From the NCBI RefSeq assembly GCF_963678635.1, contig NC_087069.1, positions 682,001 through 746,000 on the forward strand: a stretch of DNA of 64,000 bases, given 5' to 3'. The notes under the pieces were generated by a model that was given only the letters and a program-made list of their open reading frames with translations, was not told the origin of the DNA and ran no database searches. This DNA comes from Symsagittifera roscoffensis (Eukaryota > Xenacoelomorpha > Acoela > Convolutidae). The position numbers were made by a program, and so were the translations under genes. Shown piece by piece: positions 63,690 to 64,000 of the stretch; the first letter of the stretch is position 1, and every line of letters starts with the position of its first letter.

Positions 63690-64000
63690 CACTCTTGCTA
63701 GGTCTCCCAATTCCCTTGTCTTACACTAGTCTGAGATTAAGTTTGGCTGTCTTAACCCTCTAACATTTTACTACTTTTGAACAAGTCTCTCCTTGTAAAA
63801 AATTTCATCCAGCCTCAGTATCGTTATCCAGCGTTTGGACGTGTTGGGTTGTGTGAAGTGCTGGAACTATTCGAATTATTTTGCATATTCCTAGCGATTC
63901 CTGGCAAGACAAGAAGTTAAAGGCAAGAGAAATTGGCAATCTTCAAAGATGTATTAACAATATGGATCTCCGAGTACGTGAAGAATGTATACCACACTAT
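63690..64000. other. Window end, less AT-rich unique sequence
   Basis: Base composition changes here. An open stretch around 63835-63920 (plus) might be an exon edge but cannot be supported. Confidence 0.3.

Overview
The window is eukaryotic (invertebrate animal) DNA: it holds a spliced gene with multi-kilobase introns, LTR retrotransposons, many short DNA-transposon derivatives (MITEs), satellites and one 200-N assembly gap. No bacterial gene organisation is visible. The phylum cannot be fixed from sequence alone; a repeat-expanded invertebrate such as a large-genome tunicate is one guess, not a result.

Left third (1-30569, minus strand): two copies of one very large LTR retroelement lie head-to-tail. 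Copy 2 is complete at 11794-30372 (18.6 kb). Its two 408-bp LTRs (TG...CA) look identical by eye and a 4-bp target duplication (CAAA) flanks it. Copy 1 (1-10328) is cut by the window edge. In RNA order the element carries: 5' LTR, candidate primer-binding site, a conserved 77-aa leader ORF (ORF0), a structured and internally repetitive leader, a basic 155-aa ORF (ORF-A), a giant gag with zinc knuckle and DSGA protease, pol (reverse transcriptase, RNase H, HHCC/DD35E integrase), two small hydrophobic ORFs (B1, B2), a long open frame with no AUG (ORF-C), an 872-aa envelope-like glycoprotein, a 599-aa orphan ORF (ORF-D), a 1.5-kb 3' UTR and the 3' LTR. ORFs B1/B2 and env/ORF-D join by 4-nt ATGA stop-start overlaps. 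Both copies sit inside members of the same MITE family. Copy 1 has lost the first half of pol by a 2,197-bp deletion and has a gag frameshift. Copy 2 has a frame break between gag and pol and an in-frame 255-bp deletion in ORF-C.

Middle and right (30756-58871, plus strand): a five-exon gene for a secreted chymotrypsin-fold (S1) protein of about 246 aa can be assembled by splice phase. The exons are small and the introns are 0.45, 4.8, 18.3 and 3.7 kb. All three catalytic-triad positions are substituted, so it is a serine protease homologue (pseudoprotease). Its introns are packed with MITEs carrying 8-bp target duplications, tandem duplications, a decayed second Ty3/gypsy element that is itself duplicated, a LINE fragment and simple repeats.

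Right end (58.9-64 kb): repeat-derived sequence, the gap, an 80-bp-period degenerate satellite, and no convincing gene.
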